Source: an uncultured Ectothiorhodospiraceae bacterium (GTDB lineage: Bacteria; Pseudomonadota; Gammaproteobacteria; XJ16; Halofilaceae). From it: 44,605 nt of DNA. A program made the translations under genes and the position numbers. This document shows positions 1 through 8,803 of this stretch, piece by piece (position 1 is the stretch's first letter; every line of letters starts with the position of its first letter). The notes beneath the pieces were generated by a model that saw nothing but the letters and a program-made list of their open reading frames with translations, was not told the origin of the DNA and made no database searches. Location: NCBI GenBank assembly GCA_913055615.1, contig CAJXKK010000022.1, positions 1 through 44,605 on the forward strand, read 5' to 3'.

Positions 1-546
1 AGCGAGTCGATTGTCGGTGGCTGTTTCGGGACGCTTTGCGGGCATCTGGGTGTCGGTGGATGCGCGTTGATCTGCATCCAGGAGCATGACGGGCATACGC
101 GGGAGCTGCTGGACCCCTTGCTGCGGCGCTTCCCGACTGCACGCGTGACGACGCCGGAACGCCTGCGCTCAGACATATCCGAGCGCGCCTTGCGCGACGG
201 CCTCACCGTCATCAATGCGCGGGAGTCGGAGGCCTTCGTCGAGCGCTGGCTTGCCTGGCTGCCGGAACAAGTACGCACGACACTGCGGCGCTACACATTG
301 CCCGCGTCCGCGGACCGGACCGCTCCGGATTTCGTACCGGCCCTGAGTGTCGACATCTCTCACCATTACGAGCTGAAGCGTGAATGCGCCAAACCGCTGC
401 GTACCCCGTCCGGCAACAACGAAGCGTTTTTCGAACAGGCCTGCGCCGATAACGAAGCCTGGGGGCGACGCCTTGGCGTGGACGCGGCCGAGGTGTTCGC
501 GAGCGCGCCGAGCGGCTCCGGTCTGCCGTGCGCACGGAGCCTGTAG
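1..546 (+). CDS. C-terminal part of an unrecognised protein (5' end outside window)
   Basis: The reading frame is open from the first base of the window to the stop at 544-546, so the gene probably starts upstream. A TTG at 67 could serve as a start but has no convincing ribosome binding site. The visible 181 residues are soluble-looking, without membrane segments, rich in Arg, Glu and Ala, and contain three Cys near the N-terminal edge. I do not recognise a domain. It lies 96 bp upstream of a DMT transporter and a methyltransferase on the same strand and could belong with them. A sulfotransferase-like protein is one possibility, but I see no PAPS-binding motif. Confidence 0.5.
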   Translation, partial: SESIVGGCFGTLCGHLGVGGCALICIQEHDGHTRELLDPLLRRFPTARVTTPERLRSDISERALRDGLTVINARESEAFVERWLAWLPEQVRTTLRRYTLPASADRTAPDFVPALSVDISHHYELKRECAKPLRTPSGNNEAFFEQACADNEAWGRRLGVDAAEVFASAPSGSGLPCARSL

Positions 547-642
547 GGCCATGCGGCGCATAGCGGCACTGCAACGGAGACATGACCTCCCCGGGCGCTC
601 CGACACCTTCGGGGACGGGACGATGGCGGAAAGGAATACGTC

Positions 643-1650
643 GTGACACACGTTGGGGGGCTCTTGCTGGTATGGGGGGCGGTCCTCACCTATGCCGCAT
701 CCAACTCGATCGTGGCCATCCTCACGGATATCGGCAAAGAGAACCCGATCCGCGGCGAGAACCCGATCAGCTTCTGCAACATCCTGTTTGTCGGCAATCT
801 GGTCGCGCTTGTCGTACTGCTGGGGATCTTTGGCCGCGCATGGACCCGAAAGAACCTCGCGACCCTGCGCTGGTCCGACTACATCGCGCTGACCCTCTCC
901 GCCGCGCTCGCATCGGCGGTGGCGCCCGGGCTCTACTTTTATGCGCTCGAGCATACGCAGGTCACCAATGTGGTCCTCGTGGGCCGGGTCGAACCGGTTA
1001 TGATCCTCGCATTCTCGGCCCTGTTTCTGCATGAGCGCCTCGATCGATGGGCACTCGCAGGCGCACTGATCGCATTGGCCGGCGCGGCCCCGGTGGTCCT
1101 GCACAACGGGCAGGCGGCCGCGCTCTCCCTCGGCATCGGCGAGGTCGCCGCGCTGGGCGCATCGCTCGCCTTTACCCTGTCGACGATTCTCTCGCGCTCA
1201 CGCCTGCAGCACGTACCGCTCGGTATCTTCATGATCTACCGTACCGCGCTGGGCACCGCGTTCTTCGTGATGGCGGGGCTCTACATCTTCGGCATCGATC
1301 ACTTCCAGCATCTCTTCGCCCCGATCGTATGGCAGTACGTAGCGATCTACGGACTGGTCATCGCGCTGGGCGGCACGCTGCTCTGGAATCTGGGGCTGAA
1401 GCACAGCCGCACGGGCGATATCTCGCTGGCCACCTCGTTCACTCCCATCGCCGGCGTTTTCTTCGCGATCGTCATCGTGGGCGAGCCACTCACGCCCGTG
1501 CTGATCGCCGGCGGCGTCGTCGTGCTGATCGGTATCCTCGTCGGGCAGTTCGGTGAGCGGATCGTCCACCGGGCGCGCGCCCGCTTCGCCGTGCCGAGTG
1601 ATACCGAAGCGCTCGCGTATGAGGGCAACTGCAACTTCAAGGGACTGTAA
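643..1650 (+). CDS. DMT-superfamily EamA transporter
   Basis: A 335-residue polytopic inner-membrane protein with about ten hydrophobic segments arranged as two EamA-type halves (roughly residues 5-145 and 150-300). Each half ends in the family's 'E...P...' helix: VEPVMILAFSALFLHE in the first and FTPIAGVFFAIVIVGEPLTP in the second. The family exports small metabolites such as amino acids, sugars or drugs; the substrate cannot be read from sequence. Translation probably begins at the GTG at 643, preceded by GGAAAGGA about 9 bases upstream. The stop codon is immediately followed by the ATG of the methyltransferase, so the two are very likely cotranscribed. Confidence 0.88.
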   Translation: MTHVGGLLLVWGAVLTYAASNSIVAILTDIGKENPIRGENPISFCNILFVGNLVALVVLLGIFGRAWTRKNLATLRWSDYIALTLSAALASAVAPGLYFYALEHTQVTNVVLVGRVEPVMILAFSALFLHERLDRWALAGALIALAGAAPVVLHNGQAAALSLGIGEVAALGASLAFTLSTILSRSRLQHVPLGIFMIYRTALGTAFFVMAGLYIFGIDHFQHLFAPIVWQYVAIYGLVIALGGTLLWNLGLKHSRTGDISLATSFTPIAGVFFAIVIVGEPLTPVLIAGGVVVLIGILVGQFGERIVHRARARFAVPSDTEALAYEGNCNFKGL

Positions 1651-2478
1651 ATGGACACAACCAGCCAGCCGGACACCGGTGCCGACGATGCACCGGACAC
1701 CACGACCAACAGCACCGTCACCTGCACCCATGCGCCCGGGTCCGCCGACGGCGGGGCGCCCGGGCAGTGGAGCACACCGGCCGCGGCTTCCCGTCAGGTG
1801 ATGCGCACGGTGTTTACCGACATCTACCGCAATAACACCTGGGGTGGGCTGCACTCGGTCTCCGGTCCGGGTTCCGAACTCGCACAAACCGATCGGATCA
1901 TCCGCGCGCTACCCGCGTTGTTCCGCAGGTTCAACATCCGCAGCATGCTTGATATACCCTGCGGGGATTTCCACTGGATGCAGTGGGTGGACCTGGCCGG
2001 CGTCGATTACATCGGCGCGGATATCGTGCCGGAGATCATCGACCACAACCGCACGGATCGGGCAACGCGGAACGTGCGCTTCGAATCGCTGGACCTGCTC
2101 CACGATCCATTGCCAGCGGTCGACCTGATCCTGTGCCGCGATTGCCTGGTGCACTTCGACTTCGATGCGATCGCGCACACCCTCGACAATATCCGCGCGA
2201 GCGGCTCGCGCTACCTGCTGACCACCACGTTTACCGGCGACCGGACCAACAGCGACATCAGCACGGGGGGCTGGCGGCCGCTCGCGCTGGAGTCCCCACC
2301 CTTCCGGTGGCCACCGCCGCTACAGATCATCCAGGAGGGATGTCACGAAAAAGGCGGCGCCTATGCGGACAAAGCGCTCGCACTATGGCGGATCGAAGAC
2401 ATCGAAACGGCGCAGCCCCAGCGTATCGACCGCGGCTTCGATGTCGCCGACCTCGTTCCCCGGTGCAGGCGCCGGTAA
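1651..2478 (+). CDS. Class I SAM-dependent methyltransferase with a foreign C-terminal tail
   Basis: The 275-residue product has a low-complexity N-terminus (about 45 residues, Thr/Pro/Gly rich), then a class I methyltransferase fold. Motif I is LDIPCGDFHW at about 100-109, followed by an acidic strand end (GADIVPE) and motif IV-like LILCRDCLVHFDF. The block WGGLHSVSGPGSEL before the fold is typical of a family found in sugar or peptide modification clusters; the acceptor is unknown. The start directly follows the DMT stop codon, with AAGGGA upstream. The recognisable domain ends near ALALWRIEDI. The last 25 or so residues run antisense through an alpha/beta-hydrolase relic, so they were probably acquired when a deletion joined the two genes. 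Confidence 0.82.
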   Translation: MDTTSQPDTGADDAPDTTTNSTVTCTHAPGSADGGAPGQWSTPAAASRQVMRTVFTDIYRNNTWGGLHSVSGPGSELAQTDRIIRALPALFRRFNIRSMLDIPCGDFHWMQWVDLAGVDYIGADIVPEIIDHNRTDRATRNVRFESLDLLHDPLPAVDLILCRDCLVHFDFDAIAHTLDNIRASGSRYLLTTTFTGDRTNSDISTGGWRPLALESPPFRWPPPLQIIQEGCHEKGGAYADKALALWRIEDIETAQPQRIDRGFDVADLVPRCRRR

Positions 2479-2642
2479 CGCGGCCGCATCACCATATCCG
2501 GGGCGATCCGGCGCGATCGGGCGGATACCGCGGGAAGCCGCCGCACCGGCGAACAGTGTCGCCTCCGGGGGCGCGATCCAGGGGTGCCGTGACAGTAAAT
2601 GAGCGGACAACCGCGGGGATCACCGAACTCGCACCAGCGCAT
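2383..2642 (-). pseudogene. Alpha/beta-hydrolase fragment, frameshifted and truncated
   Basis: On the minus strand from about 2642, translation gives MRWCEFGDPRGCPLIYCHGT followed by PGSR, the classic N-terminal strand and oxyanion-hole region of an alpha/beta hydrolase. At the C-run near 2566-2570 the frame is lost, and homology continues in another frame as PEATLFAGAAASRGIRPIAP, then DRPGYG. It ends at GLRRFDVF, just before the nucleophile elbow should appear; there a stop follows three foreign residues. The catalytic Ser, Asp and His are all missing, so it cannot be functional. The 3' break coincides with the 3' end of the methyltransferase domain on the opposite strand. Confidence 0.8.
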
Positions 2643-3007
2643 GCGCCGACCATCGGAGCGCTGAATCGATCCCTCACGGGATGCGGTACTCATTGGCGGT
2701 CGCGCCCGGCCGCTTGCCTGAACGTGCGGTCCGCGCGCCCCTTTTCCTGCAGCCAGCTACTCGAACCGAAGGGCGGGTAGCCATCAAACCGCAACGCGGC
2801 ACAACCCGCGCCATGGGGGCCCTGTGCGGCGAGGCGATTCCGCATTTCCGTGCCCTGATGCACACGCCGGGGCTGCACGCGCACCACGAGTTCCGTGTCC
2901 GCGTGCCGCTCTGTCCCTGTCGGGGCGCCACCAGGGAACGCCGGACCAGTCTGACGGTCCAACCGCGACGACAGCATGCAGATGCGAATGCCGAGGGGTT
3001 TCGCGCT
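2643..3007. other. Gene-free stretch upstream of the lipoprotein gene
   Basis: About 365 bases without a supportable gene. Its left edge borders the hydrolase relic. Long open frames cross it on both strands, but their translations are Arg/Pro-rich with no recognisable domain and no ribosome binding sites. A promoter for the lipoprotein gene presumably lies here; I could not identify convincing -35 and -10 boxes. Confidence 0.4.
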
Positions 3008-3595
3008 ATGAAACGACCTGCAGTTCACGCGGGCACGGCCATTCTTGCCGGCGCGCTCCTGGCCGGCTGCGCCGGGCCCTCACCATTGAGCCCCCGCGAT
3101 CAGGCCGCGGTGCCGGCCGGCTCCACACTCGTGCTGGAACGCGCGTTACGGGTCCCCGGCGGCTCGGCGCGGGTGTTCGTACAGGACGGGCGTGTCATGC
3201 ACGGAAGCCTTGGCAGCGGCATGAACCGTTTCCGGCCGCGCTGCAGCTTCAGGCTGGAACGGGTCGGTAACGAGCCGTTGATGAATATCATCGAGCCCGG
3301 CCGTTTCGAGACCGGCACCGCATACAACAGGGCCCACGTCCGCAACCGGATTGGGCAGGGCATGCAGGTGGCCAGCGCGGCCGACGGGATGCAGTTGGCC
3401 TCGCGGGAACGCGGAGGCCCCAACCCGGGCCACCTCACCCACGTCATCGAGATCCCCCTGTCATCACAGCGGCAGCCGCAGGTAGCGGAATTCACCTGTG
3501 AACAGGATCTGCCACCCAACTGGCGCGGTGAACTCGGATTGCATGCGATTCACGAGGCAACAGGCGATATCGTGACGATCGAACCGGCCGACTGA
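3008..3595 (+). CDS. Putative outer-membrane lipoprotein of unknown function
   Basis: A 195-residue protein starting MKRPAVHAGTAILAGALLAG followed by Cys: a type II signal peptide with lipobox LAGC, so the mature protein should be lipidated on that cysteine. I chose the ATG at 3008 because it gives this signal peptide and has GAGGGG about 9 bases upstream; the frame stays open much further upstream but that part looks non-coding. The mature domain is beta-rich. A block containing RFRPRCSFRLERVGNEPLMN and a later Cys (FTCEQD) suggests a disulfide. I do not recognise the family. It converges on the flavin reductase gene with only 16 bases between the coding regions. Confidence 0.75.
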   Translation: MKRPAVHAGTAILAGALLAGCAGPSPLSPRDQAAVPAGSTLVLERALRVPGGSARVFVQDGRVMHGSLGSGMNRFRPRCSFRLERVGNEPLMNIIEPGRFETGTAYNRAHVRNRIGQGMQVASAADGMQLASRERGGPNPGHLTHVIEIPLSSQRQPQVAEFTCEQDLPPNWRGELGLHAIHEATGDIVTIEPAD

Positions 3596-3615
3596 GCGTC
3601 GGCACGGCCGCTCAG
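3592..3615. terminator. Small hairpin between convergent genes
   Basis: CTGAGCG (3592-3598) and its exact reverse complement CGCTCAG (3609-3615) flank a 10-base loop. The stop codons of both converging genes lie inside the stem. There is no U-tract, so it is at best a weak bidirectional terminator or an mRNA end-stabiliser. Confidence 0.4.
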
Positions 3616-4760
3616 CCCGCCTGCAGCGGTGGCACCTGCTGGTGCAGGAACCAGCGCTCCGTAACGACGTGACGGGTGAACCAGTGCGATCGCATCAGCG
3701 GCGGCGCCGCCTTGAGCTTGGCCCATGCGGGCAGGTCGACGGCCGGTCCCTTCGCCTCGGGCGCACGGCTACCGAAACGCTCGTTGATCCGCCTGGCATA
3801 GGTGAGGAGGCTGTCTTCGCCGTAATCGGGTGCGCCGGCGATCACGTCGGCCGCGATCAGGGCCGACTCGACCCCTGGCCGGATACCTTCCCCGCTCTGG
3901 TCGTACGCCAGACCGGCCGCGTCACCGATGAGCATCAGGCCATCGTCGATCAGCGGTCGCTCGGCGCGGCCATACAGCAGATACGCATGCCCCTTGAAGC
4001 GGCCCGGCAGATCCGGCGGCAGGCGGCCCTCGGCCTGCATCTCATCGACGAAGGCCTGCAGGTGCTCTTTCAGCCGGTGGTTGCCTTCCCGCCCGAGCCC
4101 GATATTGAGGTAGTCGCCCTTGCGAAAGACCCAGGCATAGCCCTTGAGATCGCGGCAGAACCACAGCTCGGGGGTATCTTCGCGCACCCTGCATACCTCG
4201 GCCTGCCGGGCGTCCATCTCGAACTCGACTTCCTTGGCCGTGATCGCGGTCTCATGCCTGCCGGGGCCGTCGCCCAGGCGCGCGGCGATGGGGCAGAAGT
4301 GCCCCCCGGCGCCGACGACCAGCAGCGCGCGGTAGTCGCCATTGACGCACCACAGGCCATCCGCGTCGCGTTCCAGCGACTCGAACTTCACGCCCAGCGC
4401 CTTGTCCGCGCCGGTGCGCTGCAGGAGGTAGTTGTCGAACTCCCGGCGCAGGATGCCGTAGCTGACCGGGCTGTCGCCGTGGTGATTATGGACGGCCGGC
4501 TGGCCCATCATGCCGATAAGGAAGCTGTGGATCGGCTGCAGGACGCAGTGCTTCGCGAAGTCCTCCAGGTCCACCTCGAGCTCGGACATGACCGCTGGCG
4601 TAACCCAGCCGGCGCAGGTCTTGTCGCGCGGGAACTCGGCCTTGTCCATCACCAGCGGCCGCAGCCCCCGGCGCTCCAGCGCCCATGCGAGGGTGGAGCC
4701 GGACGGACCGCCGCCGACGATGATCACGTCGTGGGTCCGGTTGTCCACGGCGCCGCTCAT
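3612..4760 (-). CDS. FAD-dependent oxidoreductase, geranylgeranyl-reductase type
   Basis: A 382-residue flavoprotein. The N-terminal Rossmann motif is DVIIVGGGPSGSTLAWALER (GGGPSGS at 16-22). The second FAD contact, LIGDAAGLAYDQSGEGIRPG, begins at about 277. This pattern, with the intervening PRDKTCAGWV block, matches the geranylgeranyl reductase / FixC-like family, which reduces isolated double bonds in lipids or hydroxylates aromatic compounds. The ATG overlaps the stop of the upstream cyclopropane-fatty-acid synthase by 4 bases (ATGA), implying translational coupling. My inference is a role in membrane lipid modification, for example reducing or oxidising a methylated acyl chain; the substrate is not shown by sequence. 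Confidence 0.82.
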   Translation of the reverse strand: MSGAVDNRTHDVIIVGGGPSGSTLAWALERRGLRPLVMDKAEFPRDKTCAGWVTPAVMSELEVDLEDFAKHCVLQPIHSFLIGMMGQPAVHNHHGDSPVSYGILRREFDNYLLQRTGADKALGVKFESLERDADGLWCVNGDYRALLVVGAGGHFCPIAARLGDGPGRHETAITAKEVEFEMDARQAEVCRVREDTPELWFCRDLKGYAWVFRKGDYLNIGLGREGNHRLKEHLQAFVDEMQAEGRLPPDLPGRFKGHAYLLYGRAERPLIDDGLMLIGDAAGLAYDQSGEGIRPGVESALIAADVIAGAPDYGEDSLLTYARRINERFGSRAPEAKGPAVDLPAWAKLKAAPPLMRSHWFTRHVVTERWFLHQQVPPLQAG

Positions 4761-6091
4761 CCCGCGGACTCCTCCGGGTACGCCGGAGCTGTATGGAGGC
4801 GCTTGCGATTGCGCGGGATTTCGTTGTTCTGCGGATGCGCGAGCACCATCTGGAACAGTTGCAGCGAGCTGGCCCGAAAGGCGGCGATCGACCCCGACAG
4901 ATACAGCCGCCAGGCCCGCACAAAGTGCTCGTCGTACATCGCGCGGACCTCGTCGATGTTGTCCTCGTAGCGCGCCAGCCAGTCCGTCAGCGTCTCGGCG
5001 TAGTGCAGGCGCAGGTTTTCGATATCCAGCACGGACAACGGCCCGGCCTCGGCGAGGCCGGTCAGCTGCGTGATACTCGGCGGATAGGCGCCGGGGAAGA
5101 TGCGCTTCTCGATCCAGGCGTTGATGCCGGCCGGGCGGTTGCGCCCGATCGTGTGGATGAGCGCGAGCCCGTCTTTGCGCAGATGGTTGCGGATCAGGCG
5201 CGCCACCGTGGCGTAGTTGTCGGTCCCGACATGCTCGAGCATGCCGACCGAAACAAAGGCGTCATACTCGCCGGAGATATGGCGGTAATCGTCGAGCACG
5301 TACTCGACGCGATCCTCCAGGCCCTCGCGCGCCGCCTGCTCGCGGGCGTACTCGACCTGCTCCCGGGAGATGTTGAACGCGCGCACGCTGACACCGTATT
5401 CCCGGGCCATGTAGCGCGCCAGACCACCCCAGCCGCAGCCCAGTTCCACGACCCGCTGGCCGGGCTTCAGGTCGAGCTTGCGGCAGACGTGTTCGAGCTT
5501 CGCGAGCTGCGCCTGTTCGAGCGTGAGATCGGGCTCTTCGTAATAGGCGCAGGTGTACTGCATCGCCGCCGTGTCGAGCCACAACCGGTAGAACTCGTTG
5601 CCGAGGTCGTAATGGTGCTGGATATTCCCCTTCGCCGCCCGCTCACTGGCCGCCCTGGGAGTCGCGCGGCCACGCGCAAGCCAGCGCGCCGAGGCCGACA
5701 TGCGTTCCTGCTGGCGTTCGAGATGAGCGGCGACCTCGGTGAGGAAGCCGGCAAGGTCGCCGTCGACGTCGACGCGCCCGGCGCTGTACAGGTCGCCGAA
5801 GGCCAGGTTGGGATTGCTCAGCATGCCGTAGAGGGCCTTGCGGTCGCCGATACGCAGCGTGAACCGCGCCGCGGCGCCGGCCACGGGGCCGATCAGTTCG
5901 CCATTCCAGAGCTCAATCGCCACCGACGGGCCGCCGGCGAGATTGAGCAACTGCTCGGCCACCCAGCGTTCGGGCGCGCGCGGACTGCTTACCGAGCGCT
6001 GGTGCCCCGAGGGCAGGGACAGAGGGTTCGCCCGGTGCTCGGGCTCCGAGGCCGAGACCGACTCCTGCTGGATAGACGTATGGTCATCCAT
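4757..6091 (-). CDS. cfa: Cyclopropane-fatty-acyl-phospholipid synthase family methyltransferase
   Basis: A 444-residue SAM-dependent enzyme that adds a methylene (or methyl) group across double bonds of phospholipid acyl chains at the membrane surface. It shows YDLGNEFYRLWLD, the cysteine of MQYTCAYYEEPD (near 181), SAM motif VVELGCGWGG (about 214-223), the SVGMLEHVG catalytic Glu/His block, HTIGRN and PGAYPPS, all aligning with known Cfa features. The long N-terminal half holds the family's extra domain. I prefer the ATG at 6091 (MDDHTS), which has AGGGG 7-8 bases upstream, over an ATG seven codons earlier. The overlapping reductase gene suggests the product is further processed, as in 10-methyl or furan fatty acid pathways. 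Confidence 0.9.
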   Translation of the reverse strand: MDDHTSIQQESVSASEPEHRANPLSLPSGHQRSVSSPRAPERWVAEQLLNLAGGPSVAIELWNGELIGPVAGAAARFTLRIGDRKALYGMLSNPNLAFGDLYSAGRVDVDGDLAGFLTEVAAHLERQQERMSASARWLARGRATPRAASERAAKGNIQHHYDLGNEFYRLWLDTAAMQYTCAYYEEPDLTLEQAQLAKLEHVCRKLDLKPGQRVVELGCGWGGLARYMAREYGVSVRAFNISREQVEYAREQAAREGLEDRVEYVLDDYRHISGEYDAFVSVGMLEHVGTDNYATVARLIRNHLRKDGLALIHTIGRNRPAGINAWIEKRIFPGAYPPSITQLTGLAEAGPLSVLDIENLRLHYAETLTDWLARYEDNIDEVRAMYDEHFVRAWRLYLSGSIAAFRASSLQLFQMVLAHPQNNEIPRNRKRLHTAPAYPEESAG

Positions 6092-6243
6092 CGTATCGCC
6101 CCTGGACGGCATTCATGGAATGCCGCCACACCGTGTGGAGTCTCGCTGCGGTGGGGAAATCCCTCACCGCCTGTCGCGAAATATCGCGCTATCCAGTGCC
6201 GGTTTCAAGGGTTACGCGGGTTTCGGCCCTCGGTGACGACCCG

Positions 6244-6990
6244 CTACACCCCGTCGCGCTCGGCCTCATAAGCGGCCTTGATCCGCCGGAAATGCTCGAC
6301 GAAGGCGCGCATGCGCTCGGCGTCATAATCGCGCAGGCCGCTGATTACCAGCTTCTTCCAGCCGGCACCGAACGACCGCCCGTCCTCATGCATATCGAAC
6401 CACAGCGTCGCCGTGCCGCGCTTGCCCTCGATCGCGAGCGCCCGGTCGGCGAGGTGCAGCGCGGGCTGCCCGAACGCGAATGTCTCCAGCTCGAAGCCCA
6501 TGCTTTCGTAGATCACAAGCGGGCGATCCGGATGGAACATCACCCCGTGCTCCTCGAGCACCGGGATCATGTAGTGCGGGAAGGTCTTGCCGGAGAAGGC
6601 CACGTATTCACGGATAAACCGCTCGATCACGTCGGCGTCCCGGCAGAGCGCGCCTGAACGCTCCACCTCCAGATACACGCCGCCGTCGGCATCATGGATG
6701 GCGATCGAGTCGGTGTCGGTTGCGGCCTCGGGGAACCAGAGCGATTGGTCCGCCCGCACCATGTCGCGAAACGCGAACGTCATCCGCTCCGACAGACCGT
6801 AGCGGCCGAGCACCAGCGCACACAGCAGGTCGCCCGGCACACAGAAGCGCCGGGCACCGACATCATGCAGCGGGTTGTAATCGCCGGCGACGTCCTTGGC
6901 GAAGGCACTCGCCTGCTCGGCGCCGACGCGTACGCTGCCGTCGGCGCCGGCGGTGAAATACGCCTCCAGAAAGGCGGGGATTGCGGTCAT
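6244..6990 (-). CDS. DUF3581 family protein
   Basis: The 248-residue product matches the DUF3581 pattern: AEQASAFAKDVAGDYNPLHD followed by GARRFCVPGDLLCALVLGRYG near the N-terminus, a hot-dog/MaoC-like signature in which NPLHD sits where dehydratases bind substrate. The length fits the family (about 240-265). The function is unknown; the hot-dog-like block suggests an acyl-thioester ligand, which is inference. Start: the ATG at 6990 gives the usual family N-terminus; an ATG at 7002 is equally possible, and neither has a strong ribosome binding site. It is transcribed in the same direction as the lipid-modifying pair, 152 bases upstream of it. Confidence 0.8.
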   Translation of the reverse strand: MTAIPAFLEAYFTAGADGSVRVGAEQASAFAKDVAGDYNPLHDVGARRFCVPGDLLCALVLGRYGLSERMTFAFRDMVRADQSLWFPEAATDTDSIAIHDADGGVYLEVERSGALCRDADVIERFIREYVAFSGKTFPHYMIPVLEEHGVMFHPDRPLVIYESMGFELETFAFGQPALHLADRALAIEGKRGTATLWFDMHEDGRSFGAGWKKLVISGLRDYDAERMRAFVEHFRRIKAAYEAERDGV

Positions 6991-7140
6991 TGACTCGGGC
7001 ATCCGGTGGTTGGGGGCGCTCGGGAGCGGGATTTTCTTACACTTCGCTGACCGAGTAAAAAAGCGCCGACGACGGCACACCAGTGCGGCAAGGGTCGAGC
7101 GGGCGTCATTGATACTGCGCCGAACACGGGTCACCACCAC

Positions 7141-7512
7141 TCAGCACGAGGGATCGCCGGCCTCGATATCTTCATACATCTCCGCGCGGAAACGCGGCGT
7201 AGAGATGGCAAGGAATACGAGATCAGCCGCGCCCGTGTTGGTGATCCGCTGACTCGCATCCGGCGGGATCAAGACCACATCGCGAGGCCCCACGGCTTCC
7301 GGCGACCGGTCCCCGATCATCACCCGCCCCTCACCCTCAAGGATCACGTACCGTTCGGTTATACCGTGGAGCCGATGCAGGGGCGTGGTTACACCCGGCT
7401 CGACCCGGGCCCGGACGATCGAGGCCGCGTCGTCATCGGCACTGTTCCACCACTCGGTGATGTGGCAGCGCTCTTCCCCGGTCAAACAACTGCGCTCCCT
7501 GCTCGAGAACAA
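7141..7512 (-). CDS. Cupin-domain protein
   Basis: A small (123-residue) single-domain cupin. Cupin motif 1 is visible as PGVTTPLHRLHGITERYVIL with G(E)GRVMIGD after it, and motif 2 as GPRDVVLIPPDASQRITNTG. Only some of the usual metal ligands are present: the His of LHRLH and the Glu of TERYV are there, but the motif-2 His is replaced by Gln (DASQR), so metal binding may differ. No ATG is available in frame; the frame is closed by a stop at 7528-7530. The TTG at 7512 with GGCGGA about 9 bases upstream is the likely start. Function unknown. Confidence 0.75.
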   Translation of the reverse strand: MFSSRERSCLTGEERCHITEWWNSADDDAASIVRARVEPGVTTPLHRLHGITERYVILEGEGRVMIGDRSPEAVGPRDVVLIPPDASQRITNTGAADLVFLAISTPRFRAEMYEDIEAGDPSC

Positions 7513-7649
7513 CAGCGAGATCCGCCGTCACCTCAAGGCGGCTCTGTCCCGGCATCTTATCGGCAAGCTGGTCACCACAAACCGCAATCTCGCCGACTCC
7601 CGTCGCGGGCTGGCCGGAGAACGACTGCCCCCGGCTGAATCCAATCGAG

Positions 7650-8639
7650 TTACGCCGGCGTGTGGGCGCCCTCCGGGAGCAGGTGGCGCTCGCGCAGCTC
7701 GGACCAGAACGCCGCCGGGATCTTCGCCTGCATCAACTCGACATTCTGCGGGATCCGCTCGGGCCGCTTGGCGCCCGGGATGATGCCCGCGACGGCCGGG
7801 TGCGCGGCACTGAACTGCAGCGCCGCCGCCTTCAGATCGACGCCGTGGCGGTCGCAGACGTGGCGCAGGCGGTCGCGCTCCCACAGGGCCTCGGGGCTGG
7901 CGTCCTGGTAGTTGTAATGCGCACCGCCGGCAAGGATCCCGGAACCGAACGGCGATCCCACGACCACCCGGACGCCGCGCTCCAGACAGCACGGGAACAG
8001 CGCCTCGGCGCCGGTCGTGTCCAGCAGGTGATACTGCGTCGCGAGCAGGAACACGTCAGGGTCGGCCTCATCGAGCGCGCGCAGACAGGGCTCAACGCGG
8101 TTCACCCCAAGCCCCCAGCCGCGGATCACGCCCTGCTCGCGCAGCTCGGTGAGCGCCCTGGCCGCACCCTGCATGGCGACCTGGAATTGCCCGGTCCACT
8201 CCGGACCAAGCGCATCCTCGGCGAGATCGTGGATATACACGACATCGAGCCGGCCGACCCCCATGCGCTGCAGGCTGTCCTCGACGCAGCGCTTTGCGGC
8301 GTCCGCGCCGTAATCCAGCCGCCGACGGAACCAGAGGCCATGTACGAACGGCCCGTCGGGCTCCGGGCCTGATGGTGACGGGTTCAACAGACGGCCGACT
8401 TTGGTCGAGAGGAAGTACTCGTCGCGCGGTTTCGTCGCCAGGAATGAACCAAAGCGCTGCTCGGCCAGGCCGGCACCGTAATGCGGGGCCGTGTCGAAAT
8501 GCCGGATGCCCTGCTCCCAGGCGGCCTCGAGCGTCGCGTACGCGGTCCGGTTATCCGTACGCTCGAACATATCGCCCAGCGGCGCGCCGCCGAAGCCGAG
8601 CGGCCCGGGGATGTCGATCCGCGGGGTGTTGCTGGTCAT
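7650..8639 (-). CDS. Aldo/keto reductase
   Basis: A 329-residue NAD(P)H-dependent (beta/alpha)8-barrel reductase. The catalytic tetrad is visible: Asp and Tyr in HFDTAPHYGAGLAEQRFG, Lys in FLSTKVGRLL and His in VVYIHDL. Late in the protein, GIIPGAKRPERIPQNVE is the cofactor-binding loop. The sequence style, with GFGGAPLG near the start and the YHLLDTTG strand, is closest to D-threo-aldose 1-dehydrogenase / pyridoxal 4-dehydrogenase-like enzymes, so the substrate may be a sugar or cyclic hemiacetal. The start at 8639 (MTSNTPR) has GGAGGCG about 12 bases upstream. It stands alone on the minus strand, 259 bases from the next gene upstream. Confidence 0.88.
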   Translation of the reverse strand: MTSNTPRIDIPGPLGFGGAPLGDMFERTDNRTAYATLEAAWEQGIRHFDTAPHYGAGLAEQRFGSFLATKPRDEYFLSTKVGRLLNPSPSGPEPDGPFVHGLWFRRRLDYGADAAKRCVEDSLQRMGVGRLDVVYIHDLAEDALGPEWTGQFQVAMQGAARALTELREQGVIRGWGLGVNRVEPCLRALDEADPDVFLLATQYHLLDTTGAEALFPCCLERGVRVVVGSPFGSGILAGGAHYNYQDASPEALWERDRLRHVCDRHGVDLKAAALQFSAAHPAVAGIIPGAKRPERIPQNVELMQAKIPAAFWSELRERHLLPEGAHTPA

Positions 8640-8803
8640 CGAGAGAGTGCGCCTCCAATGTGGCGGATTCGGGTCAGTACTCGAACAGTCGACGGGTCGC
8701 CCGGTTGATCGACCGTACTCGCGACCATAGGCGCGGCGAACACGACTGCCAAGCCCGGAGGCGTGCATTCGCCGGGCGCGCCCGGAATCATAAAAGAAAA
8801 GAC

